Origin: an uncultured Planctomycetota bacterium
GTDB taxonomy: Bacteria; Planctomycetota; Planctomycetia; Pirellulales; Thermoguttaceae
Length of the DNA stretch: 33,978 nt
Assembly: GCA_900318195.1 (NCBI GenBank)
Contig: ONJR01000253.1
Coordinates: forward strand, 1-33,978
Reading direction: 5' to 3'
The notes under the pieces: model-generated
Databases searched by the model: none
What the model was told of the DNA's origin: nothing
The model's input: the letters and a program-made list of their open reading frames with translations, nothing else
Translations under genes and position numbers: made by a program
Part shown: piece after piece, positions 17,414-25,335 of the stretch
Numbering within the stretch: position 1 is the first letter of the stretch
Layout: every line of letters begins with the position of its first letter

Positions 17414-18199
17414 ATGAAATACATCGACGTTTACCCTACGCCGGCGTTGGCGCCGGAACTGCCCGAGAACGGAGTCGCCGTCGCGATCGACGCGTTGCGC
17501 GCTACGACGACTATTACTACCGCGCTCGCAAATGGCGCCGACGCCGTTACGCCCTTTGAAACCGTCGAAGAAACGATACGCGCCAAGGAAACAGCGATCC
17601 GCAACGAGCGCGAAAACGCGGCGCGCATTATCCTCGGCGGCGAACGAGGGGGACTGCCGATCGCCGGGTTCGATCTCGGTAATTCGCCGCGCGCGTACGA
17701 CCGCGCTACGGTCGAAGCCAAGACCGTATATTTCACGACGACGAACGGCACCAAGGCGATTCTCGCGTGTCGCGGACGCGTCTTGCTCGCGAGCTACTTG
17801 AACGCGAACGCCGTTGTCGCGCGCATACTCGAGTCGCGCGCCGAACGCGTCTCGATCGTTTGCGCCGGTACAAACGGCGACTATACCGAAGAGGATCTCC
17901 TACTCGCCGGACTACTAACGGAACGTCTCACGCTCGCTGATCGCGAATACGCGCTCAACGTCCAGGCGGAAGTAACGCGCGAGCAGTTTCGACATGATCG
18001 CGCAACCGCGCTCGTCGAGCGTCTCAGGGCAAGTCGCGGCGGTCAAAATCTTAAGCGAATCGGGTTGGCGCGCGATATTGCCGACGCCGCGCGTCTCGAC
18101 TCGCTCGACGTCGTTCCGGAATGCCGACGCATTGCGGATTTTCCCTATGTCGAGATTAAATTGTACGACGCGGTCGCGTCGTCGGGGCGCGAGTCCTAG
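17414..18199 (+). CDS. comB: 2-phosphosulfolactate phosphatase family protein (ComB)
   Basis: A 261-residue protein from the ATG at 17414, preceded by GATAAGG; an ATG four codons upstream has no room for a ribosome site. It has the ComB hallmarks: IDALRATTTITTALANGA, GGERGGLPIAGFDLGNSP, and TTTNGTKAI (about residues 107-115), with CAGTNGDYTEEDLLLAGLL further on. ComB is a Mg2+-dependent acid phosphatase that makes sulfolactate from 2-phosphosulfolactate in coenzyme M synthesis of methanogens. Bacterial homologues are widespread where coenzyme M is not made, so the physiological substrate here is open. Neither comA nor comC is nearby. Confidence 0.88.
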   Translation: MKYIDVYPTPALAPELPENGVAVAIDALRATTTITTALANGADAVTPFETVEETIRAKETAIRNERENAARIILGGERGGLPIAGFDLGNSPRAYDRATVEAKTVYFTTTNGTKAILACRGRVLLASYLNANAVVARILESRAERVSIVCAGTNGDYTEEDLLLAGLLTERLTLADREYALNVQAEVTREQFRHDRATALVERLRASRGGQNLKRIGLARDIADAARLDSLDVVPECRRIADFPYVEIKLYDAVASSGRES

Positions 18200-18279
18200 C
18201 TCGTCGATATCAAGCGCGCGTCGCAACGAATGCGGCGCGCATAGTTCAGTTGATTTGTCAATCATATAAGGAAAGAGAA

Positions 18280-19923
18280 ATGCGGATGGAAGAATTGGTC
18301 GCGCTCTGCAAACGACGCGGCTTCCTGTTTCAATCGAGTGAAATCTACGGCGGCTTGAACGGATTTTGGGACTACGGTCCTCTCGGCGCGCTTCTTAAGC
18401 GCAACGTGAAAGACGCATGGTGGAACGACATGATCGCGCGCCACAACGATATGGTTCAGGATCAGGGCGCGCCGAGCGCGTACGAAATGACAGGAATCGA
18501 CTGCTCCATCATCATGCATCCTCAGGTCTGGAAATGCTCAGGGCACTACGATCTTTTCCACGACTTCATGATCGACTGCCGCGAGTCGAAGAAACGCTAT
18601 CGATTCGATCACATTAAAGGACGCTGGGTCTCCGGTTTGAAACACGGCGAGAACGGCGCTCCCGCGCAACAGGTTCGGGTCTTCGTCACCACGATCGAAA
18701 CGGAAAACGAACACGACGCGCTAGAGCAAGCGGCGCTCAAGTTCTTCGGTCTACGCAAAAAGGACGCCGGCAATCTCGTCTGGGAAGGGGACGTCGCGGG
18801 AATCGATTCCTTTGAAAATAACGATTTCTCGCAAGTTCTCGGACCCGACGCAAAACACGTCGGCACGCTCACGGAACCGCGCGAGTTCAACCTCATGTTC
18901 AAAACGATCGTCGGCGCGCTCGGCGGCGAAGAGGACGCCGCGTTCCTGCGTCCCGAGACGGCGCAGGGCATCTTCGTGAACTTTAAGAACGTCGTCGACA
19001 GCGCGCGTGTTCGCGTGCCGTTCGGCGTCGGGCAGATCGGCAAGAGCTTCCGTAACGAGATCACGCCGCGCAACTTTACGTTCCGCAGTCGCGAATTCGA
19101 GCAGATGGAAATCGAGTTCTTCTGCCATCCGTCGGAATCGCTACAATGGTACAAATACTGGCGCGATCGTCGTTTCAAGTGGTACATCGACATGGGTCTC
19201 GCGGGCGAACGCCTGAGAATGCGCGAACACGAGAAAGCGGAACTCGCGCACTACTCCGTCGGAACCGCCGATATCGAATACGCGTTCCCGTTCCTACCGG
19301 AGGGCGAATTCGGCGAACTGGAAGGCGTCGCGCACCGCGGCGATTTCGACTTGCGCTCGCACTCCGAGGGTAAACTTGTCCGCGACGGCGATTCGCTCAC
19401 GCTTGAGAGGGACGCTAACGGCGCTCCCAAATGGCGCGGCTCCGGAAAAGATATGTCGTATTACGACGATCTTAAGAAGGAGCGATTCATACCGCACGTC
19501 ATCGAGCCGAGTTCCGGCGCCGATCGCGCGACGCTCGCGTTCCTATGCGAAGCGTATAAGGTCGACAAGGCGCCGACCTCGGAACAGGGCAAAGAGGAAG
19601 AACGCGTCTATCTCAAGCTCCATCCGCGTCTCGCGCCCGTAAAGGCTGCGGTATTCCCGCTCGTACGTAAGGACGGTATGCCGGAAATCGCGACTGAAAT
19701 CTACGGCGAACTGAAACAGCGGATGGTCGTGCAATACGACGAAAAAGGCGCGGTCGGACGCCGCTATCGTCGTCAGGACGAAATCGGCACGCCGTTCTGC
19801 ATTACGGTCGACGGTCAGACGGCGCAAGACGGCACGGTTACGCTACGCGACCGCGACACGCTCGAGCAGAAACGCGTTAAACGCGACGAACTGCTCGCGG
19901 AAATTGAAGAGCGCATTCGGTAA
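18280..19923 (+). CDS. glyQS: Glycyl-tRNA synthetase, single-chain class II type
   Basis: A 547-residue enzyme from the ATG at 18280, which has AAGGAAAG a few bases upstream; a TTG further up has none. It charges tRNA-Gly with glycine in the cytosol. The class II motifs of the homodimeric GlyRS are present: SSEIYGGLNGFWDYGPLG at the N-terminus, FLRPETAQGIF near 221, GKSFRNEITPRNFTFRSREFEQ (motif 2) near 254, and HVIEPSSGADRATLAFL (motif 3). A C-terminal anticodon-binding domain follows (APVKAAVFPLV onward). This is the eukaryote/archaea-like alpha2 form, not the alpha2beta2 GlyQ/GlyS form. Gaps of about 80 bp separate it from comB and from the next gene. Confidence 0.95.
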   Translation: MRMEELVALCKRRGFLFQSSEIYGGLNGFWDYGPLGALLKRNVKDAWWNDMIARHNDMVQDQGAPSAYEMTGIDCSIIMHPQVWKCSGHYDLFHDFMIDCRESKKRYRFDHIKGRWVSGLKHGENGAPAQQVRVFVTTIETENEHDALEQAALKFFGLRKKDAGNLVWEGDVAGIDSFENNDFSQVLGPDAKHVGTLTEPREFNLMFKTIVGALGGEEDAAFLRPETAQGIFVNFKNVVDSARVRVPFGVGQIGKSFRNEITPRNFTFRSREFEQMEIEFFCHPSESLQWYKYWRDRRFKWYIDMGLAGERLRMREHEKAELAHYSVGTADIEYAFPFLPEGEFGELEGVAHRGDFDLRSHSEGKLVRDGDSLTLERDANGAPKWRGSGKDMSYYDDLKKERFIPHVIEPSSGADRATLAFLCEAYKVDKAPTSEQGKEEERVYLKLHPRLAPVKAAVFPLVRKDGMPEIATEIYGELKQRMVVQYDEKGAVGRRYRRQDEIGTPFCITVDGQTAQDGTVTLRDRDTLEQKRVKRDELLAEIEERIR

Positions 19924-19949
19924 CGCGCGAGACGTCGCGCTAATGTAAC

Positions 19950-19974
19950 GCGACCGACGCGCGGCGTCGGTCGC
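19950..19974 (+). other. Strong 11-bp hairpin after glycyl-tRNA synthetase
   Basis: GCGACCGACGC and GCGTCGGTCGC pair perfectly around a 3-nt loop, 27 bp after the stop codon. No U-run follows, so it may stabilise the mRNA end, act as a Rho-assisted or processing site, or only weakly reduce read-through to the small gene downstream. Confidence 0.5.
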
Positions 19975-20006
19975 TTGGCAACCAGTTCGAATAAGGAGAA
20001 CGCAAC

Positions 20007-20285
20007 GTGAAGCTTACGAAATCGCGATCCGCGCAAACGCCTCCTAAAGAGCGCCACGCGGCAATGTTAGGCGTTGGGCTCGACGCTACGGACGGGCAGG
20101 TTCGCATAACGCGCGGCGATAATTTTACGCTATGCGGCGGGAGTGAAGAGACGCACTCCATTATGCAGGAAACGGCGGTTAAGGTCAACGAGCAGCTCGA
20201 CCGTAAAGGCAAGACGCTGGACGAGACCTCGCCGCAGGAATTCCGCGATATTTTATTCGACGTCGTCGATCGCATACGACGCTAG
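20007..20285 (+). CDS. Small conserved-looking protein of unknown function
   Basis: A 92-residue soluble protein with a GTG start and a strong ribosome site (AAGGAGAA, 19993-20000). No signal peptide or membrane segment is visible. The N-terminus is basic (KLTKSRSAQTPPKERH), the centre holds a short beta-rich part (GVGLDATDGQVRITRGDNFTLCGG), and the C-terminal half is likely helical (ETAVKVNEQL and FRDILFDVVDRIRR). I do not recognise the family. It lies between glycyl-tRNA synthetase and the LarA-like gene, 48 bp before the latter's ATG. Confidence 0.7.
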   Translation: MKLTKSRSAQTPPKERHAAMLGVGLDATDGQVRITRGDNFTLCGGSEETHSIMQETAVKVNEQLDRKGKTLDETSPQEFRDILFDVVDRIRR

Positions 20286-20333
20286 TCGACGACGAACAGA
20301 TTACAGTCATTCCTCTATTTGATAGGCGTCCCA

Positions 20334-21623
20334 ATGTCATGGTTTAGTGAAACAGGCGTTCTCACTCGCGAACGCATACTCGAACTTACGCGTCAAGCGG
20401 CGGAAGAAGCGCGACGCAGAATCTGCGCCGATCCTAAGCGCGTACTATTACTGCCACCCGATATAACGCGCGCGCATAGCGGCGCCGGGTGGATTACCGA
20501 AGAATTCTATAAGATCTTTTCGCCGACGGCGGACGTCTACGTTATTCCGACGCTAGGTCAACACCTTCCGCACACTCCGGAGCAGAATCGCTGGATGTTC
20601 GGATCGATTCCCGAGGAGAAGATTCTGAAACACGACTGGCGCAACGGCGCGACGCTCATCGGCGAAGTACCGGCGGATTACGTTAAAGAGGTTTCGCACG
20701 GCAAAGCCGACTGGAGCATTCCGATCGCGCTCAATACGACGCTCGTTAAAGAGCCGTGGGATCTCGTAATTAACGTCGGACACGTCGTGCCGCACGAAGT
20801 TCTAGGGTTCGCGAACCATAATAAGAACTACTTCATCGGACTGGGCGGCAAACCGACGATCTGCGCCTCTCATATGATGGCGGCCTGTTGCGGAATCGAG
20901 AACAATCTCGGCAATCTCCTGACCCCTTTGCGCAGATGCTACAACAAGGCGGAGGAAGACTACCTAGGGTTCCTACCGGACTTCTTCTTCGAAGTTACGA
21001 TGGCGTACGACGCCGAGGGCGTCTTGCGGCATACGGGCGTGTACGTCGGTGACGAAGTGGACGTCTATTTGGACGCGGCGCGCGCGTCGCGCGAGCAGAA
21101 CGTAACGATCGTGCCTCCGCTGAAGAAGGTCGTCGCCGTTATGCAGGGCGACGAATTCTACAGCACGTGGGTCGCGAACAAAGCGATCTATCGCACGCGA
21201 ATGGCAATGGCGGACGGCGGCGAGTTGCTTATTATTGCGCCGGGTCTCAAGAGATTCGGCGAGCAGTCCGACGTCGACGCGTTGATTCGCAAATTCGGAT
21301 ACTCCGGTACGGAAAACGTCATGAAATTGTGGAAGCAGGAGCCGGTCTTACAAGATCTCACGCACGGCACGGCGCACCTCATTCACGGAAGTTCAGAAGG
21401 ACGTTTCAAGATAACGTACGCGCCAGGTCATTTGACGAAAGAAGAAGTCGAAAGCGTATGCTTCGGCTACGCCGATCTCGAAGAGACCCTCAAACGCTAC
21501 GATCCCGCCAAGATGAAGAACGGTTTCAACACCATGCCGGACGGCGAGGTCGTCTATTATATTAGCACGCCGAGCGCGGGTCTATGGTCGACGGAAGAAA
21601 AGATGCGCGATCGAGACGCGTAA
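20334..21623 (+). CDS. LarA-like nickel-pincer racemase/epimerase family protein
   Basis: About 429 residues from the ATG at 20334; an upstream TTG is possible but neither has a strong ribosome site. It belongs to the LarA (DUF2088) family, whose founding member interconverts D- and L-lactate with a nickel-pincer nucleotide. Key residues line up: D43 and R46 in DITR, H77 in LGQH, then H154, K164 and H180. The spacing of the last three is the same as H174, K184 and H200 of the Lactobacillus plantarum enzyme, where the lysine holds the pincer and H200 binds nickel. The substrate may be another 2-hydroxyacid. Cofactor genes larB, larC and larE are not in the window. A terminator follows 28 bp after the stop. 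Confidence 0.85.
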   Translation: MSWFSETGVLTRERILELTRQAAEEARRRICADPKRVLLLPPDITRAHSGAGWITEEFYKIFSPTADVYVIPTLGQHLPHTPEQNRWMFGSIPEEKILKHDWRNGATLIGEVPADYVKEVSHGKADWSIPIALNTTLVKEPWDLVINVGHVVPHEVLGFANHNKNYFIGLGGKPTICASHMMAACCGIENNLGNLLTPLRRCYNKAEEDYLGFLPDFFFEVTMAYDAEGVLRHTGVYVGDEVDVYLDAARASREQNVTIVPPLKKVVAVMQGDEFYSTWVANKAIYRTRMAMADGGELLIIAPGLKRFGEQSDVDALIRKFGYSGTENVMKLWKQEPVLQDLTHGTAHLIHGSSEGRFKITYAPGHLTKEEVESVCFGYADLEETLKRYDPAKMKNGFNTMPDGEVVYYISTPSAGLWSTEEKMRDRDA

Positions 21624-21651
21624 CGCGCGACGTATCGCCGTAATACACGCC

Positions 21652-21694
21652 AGAAGCGCGCGTAGCTCAATGCGACGCGCGCTTCTTTGATTTT
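21652..21694 (+). terminator. Rho-independent terminator after the LarA-like gene
   Basis: A perfect 12-bp stem (AGAAGCGCGCGT at 21652-21663 with its complement at 21675-21686) and an 11-nt loop, followed by TTGATTTT. It sits between the convergent larA-like and dnaA genes. The reverse direction lacks a clear U-run, so it mainly serves the plus strand. Confidence 0.85.
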
Positions 21695-21720
21695 ACGACC
21701 TCCGGCAGGGTCAAATTCGT

Positions 21721-23736
21721 TTAAACCCTCGCGACGCCAAGCGAGCGCTCCAAACGTTCGAGCGTCTCTTGCACCGTAAAGACTCCGCTCGGGGACGCGA
21801 TCGCTTCGTGCTCTTCGAGCCAACGATCGACTTTCTTTTGCGCGGAAATAACCGCAGAATGACGACGACCGCCAAAAAACTCGCCGATTTCCGTCAACGC
21901 GGCGCGCGTGTATTTACGCGCAAGCCACATTGCGAGCGCGCGCGGATCCGCGCATTTCTTCGCGCGCGACGACGATTTCAACGCCTTCTGCTCTAATCCA
22001 AACGTCTCTTGCACAACGCGCTCAACGTCTTCAAGTTTAACGCTACGCGTCGCGACCGTCGCAAGATCGGAAAGCGCGGTTCGCGCCAGTTCAACCGTAA
22101 TAGGCGCGCCCGTCGTGAGATGCGCGGCAAAAAGTCGATTCAGCGCGCCCGAAAGCTCGCGCGCGTGCGTCGCGTAACGCGATACGACATATCGACACAC
22201 GTCGTCTGGAACGGCGAGACGACGCTCCAGCGCCATGCGTCGGAAAATTTGCGCGAGCGTCTCGCGTTCAGGCTGCTCAATCGTACAGGTCATACCGCTC
22301 TGCAACCGCGTGAGAAGCTCGCTGCGCAACTTCGTTAATTCGCGGAGCGGACGATTCGCGGAAAAGAGCGTCTGCACATTGCGCGCGCGAAGGAAGTCGA
22401 GAATATTGAGAAGTTCCGTCTGCGTCGATATTTTGCCCTCGAGGAAATGGACGTCGTCAAGCGCGAATAACGAGATATTCTTAAAACGATCGCGGAACGG
22501 CGAACCGCCGCGCAGACTCTGGATGAAAAGCGTAGTGAACTGCTCCGCCGTCATGTAAAGCGGAGATTTCGCGTCCCATTTACGCGCATAAGAGTCGCAC
22601 GCCGCTTCCAGTAGATGCGTCTTACCAACGCTCGTCGAACCGCTAATCGTGATCGGATTCATCGTGCCAGGCTGGAGGATCGCTATTTCGATCGTTTTGT
22701 ACGCAACGCTATTAGAAAAGCCCTGAACAAAGGAACCAAGCGTCGCGAAACGTCGACCGGATTCGTCAAGTTTGACGCGTCGCGTCTCTTTCGGCAACCG
22801 GACGACATTGAGACCGTTCTCGTCTCGCGAAACTTCAGGAATAGCGTCCGCAAAGAGATCGGCGTTCTTCGCGCCGCTCGAAGGGCGCCCACGCCTGCGC
22901 GGCGGAGGATTCAAACGCGGATCGTCGTCAAAGGAACCGACCGCAAGCGCGACGCGCTCTTGCTCCGAGAGAGACGACGCGCTCGCTAGCGCTGGACTCG
23001 TATGCTCGCGCTGCGCTACGTTCGCGAAAAGATCGACGAAAGACGGAGGCGGAAGCGCGTCCGGCGCCGCTCGGGACTCGTCGACCGAGGAAGACGCCGC
23101 GCCGTTCGTAGATTGCGACGCAACGCCATTCGGGGTCGCGTTTTTACGTGGACGACCGCGTTTTCGCTTCGCGGGCTCAACCGGCGGGCGCTCGAGCAAA
23201 CTGTCGGGCGCGGCGTGCGCGCTGAGATCGGCGCGCGGCAGTTCGTTCGCGGTAAAAATACGCTCAGTCGCGCGCGCGGTCGACGCGAACGCGGACGCGC
23301 TCGGCGTCTCGACGCTAGCGGCGTCCTGCGTGGTCGCGGTCTCCGACTTGCGCGGTCGTCCTCGACGGCGCTTGACAGGCGTCGCGTCCAACGTCGTTGG
23401 AGCTGGACTCGACGTCGGCGGCGGAAACGGTAGAAACGTCGCGGACGGCGCGGCGTGCGTTGAGGACGACGGCGCCGTCGGCTCGAGCGCAAATTTCACC
23501 GTCGCGCTCGGACCGAGGAGTTCGCGCGCCACCATTTCGATCATGTGCGAAAACGTGTCCCGCAGCCAGCTAAGTTGGAATTCCTTCTCCACGCTAACGG
23601 TAACGACCGTTCCGTCGAAGACAAAACGCACGTCGCGGGAGAACCACATCGAATAACGTTGGTCCCCGATCTGCGCGCGCAATCCAGACCGCAAGAGCTG
23701 GTCGAGATCCGCTGAATTCGTCTGGCTAAGCGTCAA
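21721..23736 (-). CDS. dnaA: Chromosomal replication initiator DnaA with long AT-hook linker
   Basis: About 671 residues, well above the usual 440-480. Domain I (about 10-85) is followed by a disordered Pro/Ala/Ser-rich linker to about 325. Domain III has Walker A GSTSVGKTH near 366-374 and Walker B LFALDDVHFL near 422-431, with sensor and arginine segments (SANRP, RLQSGM). Domain IV carries the DNA-binding signature GEFFGGRRHSAVISA near 617-631. It initiates replication by binding DnaA boxes at oriC. The odd part is three AT-hook motifs in the linker (RRRGRPRK near 123-130, KRGRPRK near 192-198, RRRGRPS near 280-286). The start codon is TTG with AGGG about 9 nt upstream; the next Met is inside domain I. 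dnaN, recF and gyrB do not flank it here. Confidence 0.95.
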   Translation of the reverse strand: MTLSQTNSADLDQLLRSGLRAQIGDQRYSMWFSRDVRFVFDGTVVTVSVEKEFQLSWLRDTFSHMIEMVARELLGPSATVKFALEPTAPSSSTHAAPSATFLPFPPPTSSPAPTTLDATPVKRRRGRPRKSETATTQDAASVETPSASAFASTARATERIFTANELPRADLSAHAAPDSLLERPPVEPAKRKRGRPRKNATPNGVASQSTNGAASSSVDESRAAPDALPPPSFVDLFANVAQREHTSPALASASSLSEQERVALAVGSFDDDPRLNPPPRRRGRPSSGAKNADLFADAIPEVSRDENGLNVVRLPKETRRVKLDESGRRFATLGSFVQGFSNSVAYKTIEIAILQPGTMNPITISGSTSVGKTHLLEAACDSYARKWDAKSPLYMTAEQFTTLFIQSLRGGSPFRDRFKNISLFALDDVHFLEGKISTQTELLNILDFLRARNVQTLFSANRPLRELTKLRSELLTRLQSGMTCTIEQPERETLAQIFRRMALERRLAVPDDVCRYVVSRYATHARELSGALNRLFAAHLTTGAPITVELARTALSDLATVATRSVKLEDVERVVQETFGLEQKALKSSSRAKKCADPRALAMWLARKYTRAALTEIGEFFGGRRHSAVISAQKKVDRWLEEHEAIASPSGVFTVQETLERLERSLGVARV

Positions 23737-23856
23737 AGGAATACCCTAACTTCACAAGTTCGAACCCGTCGCCGCAAGTAGCGCGAGTCAAACGACAACG
23801 TTTATTTCAAACACACCAAGCGCGCGAAAATTTCAAAACAGGCAAAATACGCGTTT

Positions 23857-23865
23857 TGTGCAAAA
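23857..23865 (-). promoter_or_regulatory. DnaA box in the dnaA leader
   Basis: TTTTGCACA on the minus strand fits the consensus TTWTNCACA exactly. It lies roughly 10-20 bp downstream of the predicted dnaA transcription start, a suitable place for DnaA to repress its own gene. Match seen; autoregulation inferred from other bacteria. Confidence 0.55.
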
Positions 23866-23882
23866 TCACGCGACACGCGTCT

Positions 23883-23910
23883 ATTCTACATTCGACGTCC
23901 CTTTTGTCAA
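23883..23910 (-). promoter_or_regulatory. dnaA sigma70-type promoter
   Basis: TTGACA (23910-23905), 16-bp spacer, TAGAAT (23888-23883) on the minus strand. The -35 is a perfect consensus match. The predicted leader to the TTG start is about 140 nt. Confidence 0.7.
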
Positions 23911-23974
23911 AGGAACTTTTCAACGCGCTTTTCGGTTTATCGGCTTTTTAATCCGACATAATCGTCATTTCTTG

Positions 23975-24003
23975 ACGCTATAGCGTTGCTTTTTGCAAAA
24001 AGC
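23975..24003. promoter_or_regulatory. Two adjacent perfect palindromes
   Basis: ACGCTATAGCGT (23975-23986) and GCTTTTTGCAAAAAGC (23988-24003) are perfect palindromes of 12 and 16 bp one base apart, about 65-95 bp upstream of the dnaA -35. They may be binding sites for dimeric regulators or nucleoid proteins. They are not followed by a U-run on either strand, which argues against a terminator. Confidence 0.45.
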
Positions 24004-24083
24004 TCTAATTATGGCTCAAGATTTCTTTCGCCTATTTTGCTTAACTTACGCAATATGCTGTTTCTTACGTTTATACGGATCCG

Positions 24084-25226
24084 TTATAGCGGCAACGCGC
24101 GAGGGCAAAGGTAATATGCGCGCGGTACTGCGAGCGCGTCGACCGCCTTATTCAACTTCTCTTTCTCAGATTTCACGCTCAGTCCAAGGGAGGATAGGAA
24201 ATCGGGCTCTTCGTCAAACCGCACGACCTGCACGTCGTCTTTGTCGACGTTGGCAAGTTCGATCGCCGCGTCGATCGCGTCGGAAAGAAAACCGATCTCG
24301 TCGATCAAATGCTTCTCCAAAGCCTGAGGCGCCGTATAGACACGACCGTCCGCAATTGCGCGCAACTCCGCGTCTTTATCGGCGTCCTGGAAATAAGGAC
24401 GACCAGCCCGAACGACGTCAAGGAACTGCTCGTAACCGTCGTCGACCAACGACTGCCAAATCGCAAGCTCCTCTTCGGTCGGCTCCTTCATGAAGTTGCC
24501 CATACCCTTCATCGCGCCGCTCGTAACCGCCGCAGAACGCACGCCAAGCTTATCACAAAGAGACGCCGCGTTGTACATCGGAATAATGACCCCGATCGAA
24601 CCCGTCGTCGTAGAACGCTCAGCAAATAGCTTGTCGCCCGTCATGGAAATGTAATACCCGCCGCTCGCCGTAAGGTCGCCCATACTGACCACGATCGGTA
24701 TATTCTTCTTTTCCTTGAGTTCGGCGAGAAGATGGTGATAGTAGTCGCTGCCGGAAATTGTCCCGCCGGGCGAATCGACGCGCAAGACGAGCGCGGCGAG
24801 TTTGTCGTCCTCTTCCAGCTCCTTAATCGCGGTCGCAATAAATCCGTCTTCTTCGGTCGCGATTTCGCCTAGTATCGGCAAGACGACAACGCGGTGCGAC
24901 GCCGTGTCGGAACCAGAAAGAACCGTCTCCGTGCCGACAGAAGTCGCAACGCCCGACGAAAGCGCGCTACTCAATGCCGACGCGCCGGCAAAGAGAACGC
25001 ACCAGAAGAGAAAGAAGGAGAGCGCGCAGAAGAGCGTAACGCCGACTACCGTTACGCATATGTCCTTCAGCACAATTTGCCAGAATCTAGGGCGCGGGGG
25101 ATCCTGAAGAGGCCGCGGCGCCAAACGAGGGTCGACGGAATGAGGAAACGCGCCGCCCGGGGTAAAGGAGTGACCGAAAGGTTGATTGAAGTTCGGTTGG
25201 TTCGGGGGCGTCGGTGAAAAAGACAT
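24084..25226 (-). CDS. sppA: Signal peptide peptidase SppA, 36K type
   Basis: A 380-residue membrane protease with GGAGAG before the ATG. A cytosolic Pro-rich tail (1-47) leads into a transmembrane segment (about 52-85). The S49 peptidase domain follows, with LRVDSPGGT near 148, the nucleophile Ser188 in TASGGYYIS and the general base Lys240 in TSGAMKGMGN. The 52-residue spacing between them equals that of Bacillus subtilis SppA (S147/K199). It degrades cleaved signal peptides in the membrane. It is the short one-domain form. It lies upstream of dnaA on the same strand, but a 347-bp gap with the dnaA promoter separates them. Confidence 0.93.
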   Translation of the reverse strand: MSFSPTPPNQPNFNQPFGHSFTPGGAFPHSVDPRLAPRPLQDPPRPRFWQIVLKDICVTVVGVTLFCALSFFLFWCVLFAGASALSSALSSGVATSVGTETVLSGSDTASHRVVVLPILGEIATEEDGFIATAIKELEEDDKLAALVLRVDSPGGTISGSDYYHHLLAELKEKKNIPIVVSMGDLTASGGYYISMTGDKLFAERSTTTGSIGVIIPMYNAASLCDKLGVRSAAVTSGAMKGMGNFMKEPTEEELAIWQSLVDDGYEQFLDVVRAGRPYFQDADKDAELRAIADGRVYTAPQALEKHLIDEIGFLSDAIDAAIELANVDKDDVQVVRFDEEPDFLSSLGLSVKSEKEKLNKAVDALAVPRAYYLCPRALPL

Positions 25227-25260
25227 AGTTCGCTCTCCGGTTTTTCACAATGAAATAAGA

Positions 25261-25304
25261 CAACAAACGGACGGCGCGCGACGACCCGCGTCGCGCGCTA
25301 TCCG
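25261..25304 (-). terminator. Rho-independent terminator after the Gfo/Idh gene
   Basis: On the minus strand CGGA-TA-GCGCGCGACG pairs with CGTCGCGCGC-CG-TCCG around a 5-nt loop, followed by TTTGTTG (complement of 25261-25267). It ends transcription between the oxidoreductase and sppA. Confidence 0.75.
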
Positions 25305-25335
25305 CTTTTATTCTTGGCAACGCGCCAATTGAACG

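Larger units (their letters stand above)
23737..24083. other. Intergenic region upstream of dnaA
   Basis: 347 bp without a credible gene between sppA and dnaA, both on the minus strand. It is clearly more AT-rich than its surroundings and holds the dnaA promoter, one DnaA-box match and two adjacent palindromes (listed separately). With only one good box I do not call it oriC. Confidence 0.7.

Noticed and set aside
22772..23656. Open frame (294 codons) antisense to dnaA
   Set aside because: It lies opposite the low-complexity linker of dnaA and has no domain or ribosome site; a by-product of codon bias.
23737..24083. Chromosomal origin oriC beside dnaA
   Set aside because: AT-rich and next to dnaA, but I find only one good DnaA box and no cluster, so an origin call is not supported.
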